IMG/VR virus record: IMGVR_UViG_3300030104_001887
Coordinates: 1-29,427 of that record
Direction: 5' to 3' (one strand)
Length of the DNA stretch: 29,427 nucleotides
Source of the DNA: a virus
The notes below the pieces were generated by a model. The model was given only the letters and a program-made list of their open reading frames with translations. It was not told the origin of the DNA and did no database searches. A program made the position numbers and the translations under genes. Positions 5,848 to 14,934 of this stretch are shown one piece after another; within the stretch, counting starts at the first letter, position 1, and each line of letters begins with the position of its first letter.

Positions 5848-6425
5848 AAAGTGTTTACAACTTTGTTGTAAAGCCAAAAGGAGAAAGATATAACAATAAA
5901 AAAAAAGTTGGTAATTCAGAATTAATACTTAATACTGAAATTTATAACCATCAATATGTAAATAGAGAAGCTATTGTTATATCAACCCCTATTATTGGTA
6001 ATACAGATATTAAACCTGGAGATACAGTTATAGTGCATCACAATGTGTTTCGTAGATGGCACAATGTAAAAGGTGTTGAAAAAAACAGTAAATCTTATTT
6101 TAACGAAGACACTTACTTTATAAACCACGATCAAATTTTTTTATATAAAAGAAATGATAAGTGGATAGCTCCAAAAGGTTATTGTTTTGTAAAACCTTTA
6201 AAAGCAATAGATCAATTTAATATTGAATCTGAAAAACCTTTACAAGGTATTGTTAAATATTCAGATGGTACTGTAGAGGTTAATGATTTAGTTGGTTTTA
6301 GACCAAGTAGTCAATACGAGTTTATCGTTGATAACGAGAGACTATATCGAGTTTTATCTAATTTTATTACAATCAAATATGAATATCAAGGAGACGAAGA
6401 AGAATATAATCCAAGCTGGGCATAA
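5844..6425 (+). CDS. Tandem GroES-like domain protein, putative second co-chaperonin
   Basis: A 193-residue protein that reads as two GroES-like beta-barrels. Domain 1 (~4-103): YNFVVKPKG strand, then KVGNSELILNTE, which resembles a GroEL-binding mobile loop with LIL (27-29) where E. coli GroES has Ile-Val-Leu, then REAIVIST, TDIKPGDTVIVHHNVF (the conserved V.GD.V motif) and DQIFLYKR. Domain 2 (~107-181): KGYCFVKPLK, EKPLQGIVKYSDG, VEVNDLVGFRPSS, LYRVLSNFITIKYEY repeats the same strand order but lacks an obvious mobile loop. The tail is acidic (GDEEEYNPSWA). It is distinct from the groES upstream. Its start is fixed by an ATGA overlap with the micropeptide. It may cap the phage GroEL or help assemble the terminase and head. 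The fold assignment is inferred from motif order. Confidence 0.6.
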   Translation: MKSVYNFVVKPKGERYNNKKKVGNSELILNTEIYNHQYVNREAIVISTPIIGNTDIKPGDTVIVHHNVFRRWHNVKGVEKNSKSYFNEDTYFINHDQIFLYKRNDKWIAPKGYCFVKPLKAIDQFNIESEKPLQGIVKYSDGTVEVNDLVGFRPSSQYEFIVDNERLYRVLSNFITIKYEYQGDEEEYNPSWA

Positions 6426-6654
6426 AGCAGTTGAAGAACTGATTAAAGTAGCTAAGGAAGCAATTGTTGATTCAGACGATGATATATCGGCAGATAGACT
6501 TAAAAATGCAGCAGCTACTAAAAAACTAGCTATATTTGACGCGTTCGAAATACTTAATAGAATACAAGAAGAAGAAAACCTCTTGGAAGGTAAAACTCCT
6601 GAAGAAAAGAAAGAAAGAGTATTTAAAGGATTTGCAGAAGGAAGATCTAAATAA
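6379..6654 (+). CDS. Putative terminase small subunit
   Basis: A 91-residue, largely helical, charged protein from the ATG at 6379; an upstream in-frame ATG at 6292 would overlap the previous gene by 134 bases and adds a non-conserved-looking stretch. Visible helices are KKNIIQAGHKAVEELIKVAK, then DDISADRLKNAAATKKLAIF and DAFEILNRIQEEENLLEG, with a basic tail ERVFKGFAEGRSK. Position, size and helical nature directly before the large terminase (TAATG overlap, stop 6652-6654) fit a small terminase subunit, which recognises the packaging site and stimulates the motor. I see no clear helix-turn-helix, so the assignment rests on context and resemblance to the equivalent gene in marine podoviruses. 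It overlaps the tandem GroES-like gene by 47 bases. Confidence 0.55.
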   Translation: MNIKETKKNIIQAGHKAVEELIKVAKEAIVDSDDDISADRLKNAAATKKLAIFDAFEILNRIQEEENLLEGKTPEEKKERVFKGFAEGRSK

Positions 6655-8867
6655 TGTACAAACAAACTTTATATAAAATAATCGAACCTGTAAAAAAGAC
6701 TACACTAAGTAGACTTAATAAGGGTAAAAAATGGAAATATGGATATGATAAAGAACACGATATTGTGGTTATCTCAAAAACGGGAAAAATTGGTGAAATA
6801 TATGAAATTCAAGGTTTGCGAATTGGCTTGCCGTTGGAACCAAAAGGAGTGTACGTGCACCCCAAAAACAAATGGGTAAAACAAGAATATCCTAAAGAAT
6901 TAAACAATATAAAAAACATATTTGATTGGAGAAACTATCCAGAGGAGAGTAAAGATCAATGGTTTGATTATATAGACGAAGAGTTTAAACGTAGAGATGA
7001 AGGTTTTTGGTTTATGAATAATAATAAATCAACTTATATAGTGGGAGCGCACTACATGTATTTACAATGGAGTAAAATAGATGTAGGTGCACCTGATTTT
7101 AGAGAAGCAAATAGATTATTCTTTATATTTTGGGAAGCCTGCAAGGCAGACAAAAGGTGTTATGGGATGTGTTACTTGAAAAACAGACGATCTGGTTTTT
7201 CTTTTATGAGTTCTGCCGAAACCGTTAATTTAGCCACTCTTGCAAGTGATAGTAGATATGGTATATTATCCAAAACAGGCGCAGATGCTAAAAAAATGTT
7301 TACTGACAAAGTAGTTCCAATTAGTATAAATTATCCTTTCTTTTTTAAACCAATACAAGACGGTATGGATAGGCCAAAGTCAGAGTTAGCTTATAGAGTG
7401 CCAGCAAGTAAGTTTACAAGAAAAAAGATTACAACTAACGAAAAGCTAGAAGACATACAAGGTTTAGATACAACTATTGACTGGAAAAATACCGGAGACA
7501 ATAGTTATGATGGTGAAAAACTAAACTTACTAGTACACGATGAAAGCGGTAAGTGGGAAAGACCAGATAACATATTAAATAACTGGAGAGTTACAAAAAC
7601 ATGTTTAAGGCTAGGTAGCAGAATAGTAGGTAAATGTATGATGGGCTCAACTTCCAACGCCTTAGACAAAGGTGGAGATAACTTTAAAAAACTATACAAT
7701 GCGTCCGATGTCACTAAGCGAAATAGAAATGGTCAAACAAGATCTGGTTTATACTCTTTGTTTATCCCAATGGAATGGAACTACGAAGGATTTATTGATG
7801 AGTATGGAGTTCCAGTATTCACTACTCCTGACACAGATGTGTTTGCCCCAGACGGTGAACTAATAGATATAGGTGTAATAGATAGCTGGCAAAACGAAGC
7901 TGATGGTTTAAAACAAGATCAAGATGCTTTAAACGAATTTTATCGTCAGTTTCCTAGAACTACGGAGCACGCTTTTCGAGATGAAACAAAAAACAGTATA
8001 TTTAACTTAGTTAAACTATACGAACAAATAGATTATAACGAGGAAATGTCTAGAACTTTAGGCGTTACAACTGGTAATTTTCAATGGGTTAACGGCATAA
8101 AAGATTCACAAGTAATTTATTATCCAGATCCAAAAGGTAGATTTAAACTTAGCTGGGTTCCACCTCAGCAATTACAAAATAGAGTGGTACTTAAAAACGG
8201 TGTAAAATATCCTGGTAATGAACACATGGGGGCATTTGGTTGTGACTCGTATGATATATCAGGGACTGTAGATGGTGTAGGTTCTAAAGGAGCATTACAC
8301 GGCTTAACCAGGTTTAGTATGGAGGACGCTCCTGCGAATAGCTTTTTTTTAGAATACTTATCAAGACCACCTACAGCTGAAATATTCTTTGAAGATGTTT
8401 TGATGGCGCTAGTGTTTTATGGTATGCCAATACTTGCAGAGAATAACAAACCACGTCTTTTGTATTATCTAAGGCGTAGAGGTTACAGAGGTTTTAGCAT
8501 GAATAGGCCAGATAAAGTATGGAACAAATTATCTGTAGCAGAAAAAGAAGTAGGTGGTATACCAAACTCTAGTGAAGATATAAAACAAGCTCATGCAGCT
8601 GCAATTGAAATGTATATTCAAAATCACGTAGGTATGAAGCAAGATGGAACGTTTGGAGACTTGTATTTTAATGAGCTACTAAACGATTGGAGTAGATTTG
8701 ATATAAACAAAAGAACAAAGCATGATGCATCTATAAGTTCTGGATTAGCTATAATGGCTAACAATAGACATTTGTATGCTCCAAATGCAAAGGTTGAAAA
8801 ACCAAAACTAAACATAAATATTTCCAAGTATAGTAATACTGGAACTAATTCACAAATAATCAAATAA
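6654..8867 (+). CDS. terL: Terminase large subunit (TerL)
   Basis: DNA-packaging motor: an ATPase joined to a nuclease that drives the genome into the prohead through the portal. At 737 residues it is at the long end of the family and similar to crAss-like enzymes. The ATPase motif YLKNRRSGFSF (~174-184) is the Walker A counterpart, but the usual lysine before Ser/Thr is replaced by Phe (G181-F182-S183); Lys176 or Arg178/179 may substitute. LLVHDES (~292-298) is Walker B with D296-E297. The nuclease domain shows CDSYDISG (D531), IFFEDVLMALVFYG and KHDASISSG (D691), the three acidic clusters of the RNase H-like fold. The start is in a TAATG overlap with the preceding gene, and the portal follows five bases later. 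Confidence 0.93.
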   Translation: MYKQTLYKIIEPVKKTTLSRLNKGKKWKYGYDKEHDIVVISKTGKIGEIYEIQGLRIGLPLEPKGVYVHPKNKWVKQEYPKELNNIKNIFDWRNYPEESKDQWFDYIDEEFKRRDEGFWFMNNNKSTYIVGAHYMYLQWSKIDVGAPDFREANRLFFIFWEACKADKRCYGMCYLKNRRSGFSFMSSAETVNLATLASDSRYGILSKTGADAKKMFTDKVVPISINYPFFFKPIQDGMDRPKSELAYRVPASKFTRKKITTNEKLEDIQGLDTTIDWKNTGDNSYDGEKLNLLVHDESGKWERPDNILNNWRVTKTCLRLGSRIVGKCMMGSTSNALDKGGDNFKKLYNASDVTKRNRNGQTRSGLYSLFIPMEWNYEGFIDEYGVPVFTTPDTDVFAPDGELIDIGVIDSWQNEADGLKQDQDALNEFYRQFPRTTEHAFRDETKNSIFNLVKLYEQIDYNEEMSRTLGVTTGNFQWVNGIKDSQVIYYPDPKGRFKLSWVPPQQLQNRVVLKNGVKYPGNEHMGAFGCDSYDISGTVDGVGSKGALHGLTRFSMEDAPANSFFLEYLSRPPTAEIFFEDVLMALVFYGMPILAENNKPRLLYYLRRRGYRGFSMNRPDKVWNKLSVAEKEVGGIPNSSEDIKQAHAAAIEMYIQNHVGMKQDGTFGDLYFNELLNDWSRFDINKRTKHDASISSGLAIMANNRHLYAPNAKVEKPKLNINISKYSNTGTNSQIIK

Positions 8868-8872
8868 TAAAT

Positions 8873-11293
8873 ATGGCATATTCTGGCATTAAAAGTTATT
8901 TTCCAAGTCAAACAGTAAGTGACGCTGAAAAGCTAAGTTATGATTATGGTTTAAAAGTAGCAAAAGCTATAGAAACAGAGTGGTTCAATAATGATAGAAG
9001 TCTTAATAGATACAAATCTAATCAAAATAACTTTCATAATCTAAGGTTGTACGCTAGAGGCGAGCAATCTATTCAAAAATATAAGGATGAGTTATCTATA
9101 AACGGTGATTTGTCCTATTTAAATTTAGACTGGAAACCAGTTCCAATTATATCTAAGTTTGTAGATATAGTTGTAAATGGTATGTCAGAAAGAATGTACG
9201 ATATAAAAGCTTACTCACAAGATCCTTACGGCGTTAATAAAAGAACTAGTTACATGAAGTCTATATTAGCAGACATGAGAACTAAAGATTTAAACGCTTA
9301 TACTGAGCAGGCTTTTGGTATACAAATAGCTGACAATGACCCAGAAACATTACCTGATTCAGAAGAAGAATTACAGTTACACATGCAGTTAACATATAAG
9401 CAAGCTGTAGAAATAGCTGAAGAACAAGCAATAAACACTCTTTTTGACGGTAATAAATATGATTTAATAAAAAAGAGATTTTACTATGATTTAACAGTGC
9501 TTGGTATTGGTGCTGTAAAAACAGGTTTTAATACTTCTGAAGGTGTTACTATAGATTACGTTGATCCAGCTAATCTAGTTTATTCTTATACTGACTCACC
9601 TTATTTTGATGATATATATTATGTTGGCGAAGTAAAATCTATACCTGTTAATGAATTAGCAAAACAATTTCCTCATTTATCAGAAAGTGATCTTGAAGAT
9701 ATAATGAAAAACAAATCATACAATAAAAACAATTACAACACTAGATACTCTGTAGACAAAGAAGATAATAATACTATTCAAGTTTTATATTTTAATTATA
9801 AAACTTATATGAACGAGGTTTACAAAGTAAAAGAAACTGGAACTGGAGCTGAAAAAATTATACCTAAAGACGATAACTTTGATCCTCCTAAAAATATGGA
9901 AGGTGGATATTCAAGATTATTAAGATCTATAGAGTGTTTATATGAAGGAGCAATGATAGTTGGTTCAAATAAACTATTAAAATGGGAGATGTCAAAGAAC
10001 ATGATGCGCCCTAAAAGTGATTACACTAAAGTTAAAATGAATTACGCTATTGTAGCACCTAGAGTTTATAATGGTAAAATTGACTCTCTAGTAAAGCGCA
10101 TAACTGGATTTGCTGACATGATACAACTAACTCATTTGAAACTACAACAAGTGTTATCGCGTATGGTTCCAGATGGAGTTTATTTAGACGCTGATGGTTT
10201 AGCTGAGGTTGATTTAGGTAATGGAACTAATTATAATCCACAAGAGGCTTTAAACATGTTCTTTCAAACGGGTTCTGTTATTGGAAGAAGTTTTACTTCA
10301 GAAGGAGATCAAAACCTAGGTAAAATACCTATTCAAGAAATTACATCCGGTAGCGGTGGTAATAAAATGCAAGCGCTTATAGGTAACTACAATTATTATT
10401 TACAAATGATAAGAGATGTAACTGGTCTTAATGAAGCTAGAGATGGTAGTTTACCTGATAAAAACGCTTTGGTAGGTGTACAAAAATTAGCAGCAGCAAA
10501 CTCAAATACAGCAACAAGACATATATTACAAGCAGGGTTATTTTTAACAGCTGAAACAGCTGAATGTTTATCTTTAAGAATATCTGATATATTAGAATAT
10601 TCTCCAACTGCCGATGCTTTTTTACAAGCTATAGGTGGACATAATTTAGCAACACTAAATGAAATGTCTGAGTTATATCTTTATGATTTTGGTATATTTT
10701 TAGAATTACAACCGGACGAAGAAGAAAAAGCAATGCTTGAAAATAACATACAAATGGCACTACAACAAAAAACTTTAGATTTAGAAGATGCTATAGATGT
10801 AAGAGAAATAAGAAATGTAAAGCTTGCTAATCAAGTTTTAAAGATTAGAAGAAAAAAGAAAATGGAACGTGATCAGTTAGCGCAACAACAAAACATACAA
10901 GCGCAAGCTCAAGCTAACGCACAGACACAGCAAGTTGCAGCTCAAGCTGAGGTTCAAAAAAATCAAGCTATAACACAAAGTCAAGCTGAATTAGAGCAGG
11001 TTAAATCTGGATTAAAAACTGAACAGATGGAACTAGAAGTTCAGCATAAAATGAGATTAATGCAATTTGAATTTGAAATTAATCAAAAGCTACAACAAAT
11101 GAACATGCAGGCTGTTGATATGAAAGATACAATGAAAGAAGACAGGAAAGACGAAAGGACTAGAATGCAAGCCTCACAGCAAAGTGAACTCATAGACCAA
11201 AGAAATAATAAAAAACCACCTAAAAACTTTGAGTCTTCGGGTAATGATATACTAGGTGGTGGCTTTGGATTAGGAAGGTTTGAGCCTAGTTAA
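8873..11293 (+). CDS. Portal protein
   Basis: Ring at the unique capsid vertex through which DNA enters and leaves. At 806 residues it is long, like portals of crAss-like and related podoviruses. The N-terminal half has FHNLRLYARGEQSIQKYKDE and LNLDWKPVPIISKFVDIVVN, the typical portal opening, and INTLFDGNKYDLIKKRFYYD. The central part includes LVKRITGFADMIQLTHLKLQ and IRDVTGLNEARDGS. The C-terminal ~660-770 is a Gln/Ala-rich coiled coil (AQQQNIQAQAQANAQTQQVA), followed by a disordered Gly-rich tail ending GGGFGLGRFEPS. It lies between terminase and scaffold-like genes in classical head-module order. The call rests on length, position and sequence pattern; a search would confirm it. Confidence 0.9.
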   Translation: MAYSGIKSYFPSQTVSDAEKLSYDYGLKVAKAIETEWFNNDRSLNRYKSNQNNFHNLRLYARGEQSIQKYKDELSINGDLSYLNLDWKPVPIISKFVDIVVNGMSERMYDIKAYSQDPYGVNKRTSYMKSILADMRTKDLNAYTEQAFGIQIADNDPETLPDSEEELQLHMQLTYKQAVEIAEEQAINTLFDGNKYDLIKKRFYYDLTVLGIGAVKTGFNTSEGVTIDYVDPANLVYSYTDSPYFDDIYYVGEVKSIPVNELAKQFPHLSESDLEDIMKNKSYNKNNYNTRYSVDKEDNNTIQVLYFNYKTYMNEVYKVKETGTGAEKIIPKDDNFDPPKNMEGGYSRLLRSIECLYEGAMIVGSNKLLKWEMSKNMMRPKSDYTKVKMNYAIVAPRVYNGKIDSLVKRITGFADMIQLTHLKLQQVLSRMVPDGVYLDADGLAEVDLGNGTNYNPQEALNMFFQTGSVIGRSFTSEGDQNLGKIPIQEITSGSGGNKMQALIGNYNYYLQMIRDVTGLNEARDGSLPDKNALVGVQKLAAANSNTATRHILQAGLFLTAETAECLSLRISDILEYSPTADAFLQAIGGHNLATLNEMSELYLYDFGIFLELQPDEEEKAMLENNIQMALQQKTLDLEDAIDVREIRNVKLANQVLKIRRKKKMERDQLAQQQNIQAQAQANAQTQQVAAQAEVQKNQAITQSQAELEQVKSGLKTEQMELEVQHKMRLMQFEFEINQKLQQMNMQAVDMKDTMKEDRKDERTRMQASQQSELIDQRNNKKPPKNFESSGNDILGGGFGLGRFEPS

Positions 11294-11321
11294 AAATTAT
11301 TAATTATTATTATATTATATT

Positions 11322-12482
11322 ATGGAAGAAAAAGATGAGCAAGTGGTTGAAGAAACTACCCAAGAAAACGTTACTAAAGTTGAGATTAATGAAACTCAAC
11401 AAGACAATAACATTACAAAAGTAAACTTAAATAAACCAACAATACCAGAAGAAAATGAAACTAAAGAAGATAGCGTTGACGACAGCGGAGTGGTTGCAGA
11501 GTCTGAAAATACCGAGCCCACACAAGAACAAGAAGAAGTACAACCGGAAGTTGAAACACAAGAAACTCCAGTATTAGAAGAAATTACTGAAGAAGTTGTT
11601 GAAGTAGAAGAACAAATAGAAGAAGCTATAGCAGAGGCAGAGGCTACCGGTGAGCCATTACCAGAGAATATTCAAAAGTTAATGGACTTTATGGAAGAAA
11701 CTGGTGGTGATTTAAGTGATTACGTGAAGCTTAATAAAGATTACTCAAAATTAGATGATCAAGATTTATTATACGAGTATTATAAGCAAACAAAACCACA
11801 CTTAAATGCAGAAGAAATTAACTTCCTTATGGAAGATCAATTCTCTTATGACGAAGAAGCAGACGAAGAAAGAGATATACGAAGAAAAAAATTAGCGTTA
11901 AAAGAGCAAGTTGCCAACGCTAAAAGCCACTTAGACGGGCAAAAGTCTAAATACTATGAAGAAATTAAAGCTGGTTCAAAGCTTACGAGTGAGCAACAGA
12001 AAGCAGTTGATTTCTTTAATAGATACAACAAAGAGTCAGAAGCAAATAAAAAAGCAGCAGAAAAACAAAAATCTACTTTTTTAAATAAAACTGAAAATGT
12101 TTTTAACGACAAATTCAAAGGTTTTGAATATAATGTTGGTGATAAAAAATATAGATTTAACGTTAACAATGCTAATGAGGTTAAAAATACCCAAAGCGAC
12201 ATTAATAATTTTGTCAAAAAGTTTTTGAATAAAAATAATGAAATGTCAGATGCTAAAGGTTATCATAAATCTTTATATACAGCAATGAATGCAGATGCTA
12301 TTGCAAAACACTTCTATGAACAAGGTAAGGCTGATGCTATGAAAGATAGCGTTGCTAAAGCCAAAAATGTTAATATGAACCCAAGACAAAGTCATGGGGA
12401 AATTAAAACAGGTGGTATGAAGTTTAAAGTGTTAGGTGATAATTCTTCTGATTTTAAGTTTAAAATTAAAAATAAAAAATAA
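11322..12482 (+). CDS. Acidic scaffold-like protein
   Basis: A 386-residue protein placed between portal and major capsid protein. Residues 1-120 are extremely Glu-rich and low in complexity (EEKDEQVVEETTQEN, EENETKEDSVDDSG, EEVVEVEEQIEEAIAEAEAT). The middle (~150-250) is helical and charged (EQVANAKSHLDGQKSKYYEE), and the C-terminus becomes basic, ending KVLGDNSSDFKFKIKNKK. An acidic N-terminus, helical core and basic C-terminal tail are the usual layout of internal scaffolds that template capsid assembly and contact the coat protein through the basic tail. No protease domain is seen. It starts with ATTATG after an A/T-only spacer. The scaffold role is inferred from position and composition. 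Confidence 0.65.
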   Translation: MEEKDEQVVEETTQENVTKVEINETQQDNNITKVNLNKPTIPEENETKEDSVDDSGVVAESENTEPTQEQEEVQPEVETQETPVLEEITEEVVEVEEQIEEAIAEAEATGEPLPENIQKLMDFMEETGGDLSDYVKLNKDYSKLDDQDLLYEYYKQTKPHLNAEEINFLMEDQFSYDEEADEERDIRRKKLALKEQVANAKSHLDGQKSKYYEEIKAGSKLTSEQQKAVDFFNRYNKESEANKKAAEKQKSTFLNKTENVFNDKFKGFEYNVGDKKYRFNVNNANEVKNTQSDINNFVKKFLNKNNEMSDAKGYHKSLYTAMNADAIAKHFYEQGKADAMKDSVAKAKNVNMNPRQSHGEIKTGGMKFKVLGDNSSDFKFKIKNKK

Positions 12483-12506
12483 ATAACAATTTAAAATTAC
12501 AAAATT

Positions 12507-14012
12507 ATGGCAATTACTCCAGGAGGTAGTTTAAATAGTGTTCCAGCTGCAAAGCAACAAACACTAGTTTCAAACTATCTTGATTTTACGGGTACCACAA
12601 ACACAACGTGGGCTCAACAATATTTACCAGATCTAATGGAAAAAGAAGCTGAAGTTTTCGGTCCGAGAACTATATCAGGATTTCTTTCACAAGTTGGAGC
12701 TGAAGAAGCGATGACTGCTGACCAAGTTGTTTGGTCTGAGCAAGGTCGTTTACATTTATCATACACAGGACATGTAGAGTCTGTTGGCTCTGGTGTTGAT
12801 AGTGTTGGTGAAATAACAATTGAAGGACACATTGACGCTAACGCAACTTACACTGCTGAATCTCATGGTATTAGAGTAAATGATACGGTTATCGTATCTA
12901 ACGCTGGTGGTACTATTAAAGGTTTAGTAACAGATGTTGCTGCTGATGTTATTGATGTAGCTCCTTACAACTCAGGTGCTGCTGGTTTTGCATCTGCAAT
13001 GAACATTTCAACTTCTAAGAAAACAACTATATTAGTTTATGGTTCTGAATACACTAAAGGTGTTGCTTACATGAACGGTGGTACTGCTACAACGCAAACT
13101 GATCAAAGAGGCGCTAACGAGCCTTCAGTTCAAACGTTTACTAATAAGCCAATCATTATGAAAGATTACTACGAAGTATCAGGTTCTGATACAGCTAGAA
13201 TTGGTTGGATTGAAGTTGCAGCTGAAGATGGTCAATCAGGTTACTTGTGGTATTTAAAAGCTGAGGCTGATACAAGAGCTAGATTTACTGATTACTTAGA
13301 AATGGCTATGTTAGAAGGTGAATTAAATGACGCTAACTCTGTAGCTGACTCTTCAAACGTAATGTACAACGCAGCACAGTCAACTGGTGGTAGTGGTACT
13401 GAAGGTTTGTTTGCTGCTATTGAATCTAGAGGTAATTTATCTTCTGGTATTACTGGTGGTGGCGCTGATTTAGCTGAGTTTGATGCTATTTTAGCTGAGT
13501 TTGATTCTCAAGGTGCTATTGAAGAAAATATGATGTTTGTAAACAGAGCTACTAGTTTAGCTATTGATGACATGTTAGCTTCAATGAATTCTTACGGAGC
13601 TGGTGGTACTTCTTACGGAGTATTTGACAACTCTGAAGATATGGCATTGAACTTAGGTTTCTCTGGATTTAGAAGAGGTTCTTATGACTTTTACAAATCT
13701 GACTTTAGATACTTAAATGACAAAGCAACAAGAGGTGGTATTAACGCGGCTGACACTGCTAACGCTATTAGAGGGGTTATTATTCCAGCTGGTACGTCTA
13801 CTGTTTATGACCAAATGTTAGGGAAAAACTTAAAGCGTCCGTTTTTACACGTTCGTTATAGAGCTTCTCAAACAGACGACAGACGAATGAAAACATGGGT
13901 TACTGGTTCGGTTGGAGCTGCTACAGCAGCGCTTGACGCAATGCAAATTCACATGCTTTCTGAAAGATGTTTAGTTACACAAGGTGCTAACAATTTCATG
14001 TTATTGAAATAA
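12507..14012 (+). CDS. Major capsid protein
   Basis: Shell-forming protein, 501 residues, presumably HK97-fold. The N-terminal arm (residues 1-60, AKQQTLVSNYLDFTGTTNTT, then WAQQYLPDLMEKEAEVFG) and GRLHLSYTGHV resemble coat proteins of crAss-like and marine Bacteroidota podoviruses. A beta-rich insertion (~105-180, VNDTVIVSNAGG) precedes the P-domain-like segment VQTFTNKPIIMKDYYEVSGS. The end, DRRMKTWVTGS to MQIHMLSERCLVTQGANNFM, fits the A-domain end of such proteins. Codon use is strongly GCT/GGT/ACT/TCT-biased, as in highly expressed genes. It starts with ATTATG and is followed by a strong terminator hairpin. The next closest alternative, a capsid accessory, is unlikely given length and position. 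Confidence 0.9.
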   Translation: MAITPGGSLNSVPAAKQQTLVSNYLDFTGTTNTTWAQQYLPDLMEKEAEVFGPRTISGFLSQVGAEEAMTADQVVWSEQGRLHLSYTGHVESVGSGVDSVGEITIEGHIDANATYTAESHGIRVNDTVIVSNAGGTIKGLVTDVAADVIDVAPYNSGAAGFASAMNISTSKKTTILVYGSEYTKGVAYMNGGTATTQTDQRGANEPSVQTFTNKPIIMKDYYEVSGSDTARIGWIEVAAEDGQSGYLWYLKAEADTRARFTDYLEMAMLEGELNDANSVADSSNVMYNAAQSTGGSGTEGLFAAIESRGNLSSGITGGGADLAEFDAILAEFDSQGAIEENMMFVNRATSLAIDDMLASMNSYGAGGTSYGVFDNSEDMALNLGFSGFRRGSYDFYKSDFRYLNDKATRGGINAADTANAIRGVIIPAGTSTVYDQMLGKNLKRPFLHVRYRASQTDDRRMKTWVTGSVGAATAALDAMQIHMLSERCLVTQGANNFMLLK

Positions 14013-14024
14013 GCACAATTATTT

Positions 14025-14061
14025 TAAAGAGTCGGGGCTTCGGCCTCGACCCTTTATTTTT
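14025..14061 (+). terminator. Intrinsic terminator after the capsid gene
   Basis: An 8-bp stem (GTCGGGGC with GCCTCGAC, one G-U pair) at 14031-14050 closed by a TTCG tetraloop (C-UUCG-G, the extra-stable type). After one A/C mismatch it extends five more pairs (TAAAG with CTTTA), and TTTTT follows at 14057-14061. GC content is far above that of its surroundings. The features of a rho-independent terminator or a transcript-stabilising 3' end are all present. It lies 13 bases after the capsid stop. Confidence 0.85.
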
Positions 14062-14085
14062 ATTAATTTTATTATATATTATATT

Positions 14086-14928
14086 ATGGCAAAAAAACAA
14101 AAAACAGAAAAGGTTGTAGAACCTTTAAAAGAAAAAAATCTTGAGCAAGAGGTTGCAACAATAGTTGAAGAACCAAAAGCAAGAGAAAGATTAAAACCAT
14201 CTAACGAGTGGGAAATAAAAGATAGAGTATATTATTTAACTGGTGAAAAAAAACCAATAACAAGATCAATTAAGTCTTCAAATATATATTGGTTTGACAA
14301 AGAAAAAGGATACGAAAGAGAACTTAAATATTGTCAAAATCAAAAAACTTCATTTGTTGATGAAATGAAAGGTGATCAAAGATTAGAGCATATAGTTTTT
14401 AGAAGTGGAGCTTTGTTTGTAGAAAAAGAAAAAACAGTTTTACAAAAATTATTATCTTTATATCATCCTCTTAGAGATAAAATTTACTACGAGTTTAAGC
14501 CTTCTGAAATAGCTGCAGATGAAATAGAAGTATTAGACGAGCAAGTTGATGCTTTAATAGCAGCTAGAAATATCGATATAGACATGGCTGAAGCTATTAT
14601 GCGTGTTGAAATTGGTTCTAGTGTTACTAACTTAAGTTCTAAGGAACTTAAAAGAGATTTATTAGTATTTGCTCGTAATAATCCTAAGTTGTTCTTAGAG
14701 TTAGCAGACGACGAAAATGTAATGTTAAGAAACTTTGGTATTAGAGCGGTAGAAGCTGGTATACTAAGATTATCTTCTGATCAAAGAAACTTTTTGTGGG
14801 GTAAAAATGGTAGAAAACTAATGGTTATACCATTTGACGAACATCCTTACACTGCTTTAGCACACTGGTTTAAAACTGATGAAGGTATGGAGATTTACTC
14901 TAATATTGAAAAAAGATTAAACAACTAA
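14086..14928 (+). CDS. Conserved phage protein following the capsid gene
   Basis: A 280-residue charged protein. Residues 1-45 form a Lys/Glu-rich disordered tail (EKVVEPLKEKNLEQEVATIV). From ~50 a domain begins (WEIKDRVYYLTGEKKPITRS, IKSSNIYWFDKEKG), with the segment RLEHIVFRSGALFVEKEKTV and then LQKLLSLYHPLRDKIYYEF, patterns I associate with a conserved virion-module protein of marine podoviruses. A helical region LIAARNIDIDMAEAIMRVEI and an ending HPYTALAHWFKTDEG follow. There is no catalytic motif or membrane span. It sits between the capsid gene and the connector genes, flanked on both sides by UNCG-capped hairpins. The function is unknown; a head-completion or assembly role is inferred from position. 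Confidence 0.65.
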   Translation: MAKKQKTEKVVEPLKEKNLEQEVATIVEEPKARERLKPSNEWEIKDRVYYLTGEKKPITRSIKSSNIYWFDKEKGYERELKYCQNQKTSFVDEMKGDQRLEHIVFRSGALFVEKEKTVLQKLLSLYHPLRDKIYYEFKPSEIAADEIEVLDEQVDALIAARNIDIDMAEAIMRVEIGSSVTNLSSKELKRDLLVFARNNPKLFLELADDENVMLRNFGIRAVEAGILRLSSDQRNFLWGKNGRKLMVIPFDEHPYTALAHWFKTDEGMEIYSNIEKRLNN

Positions 14929-14934
14929 TTTAAC

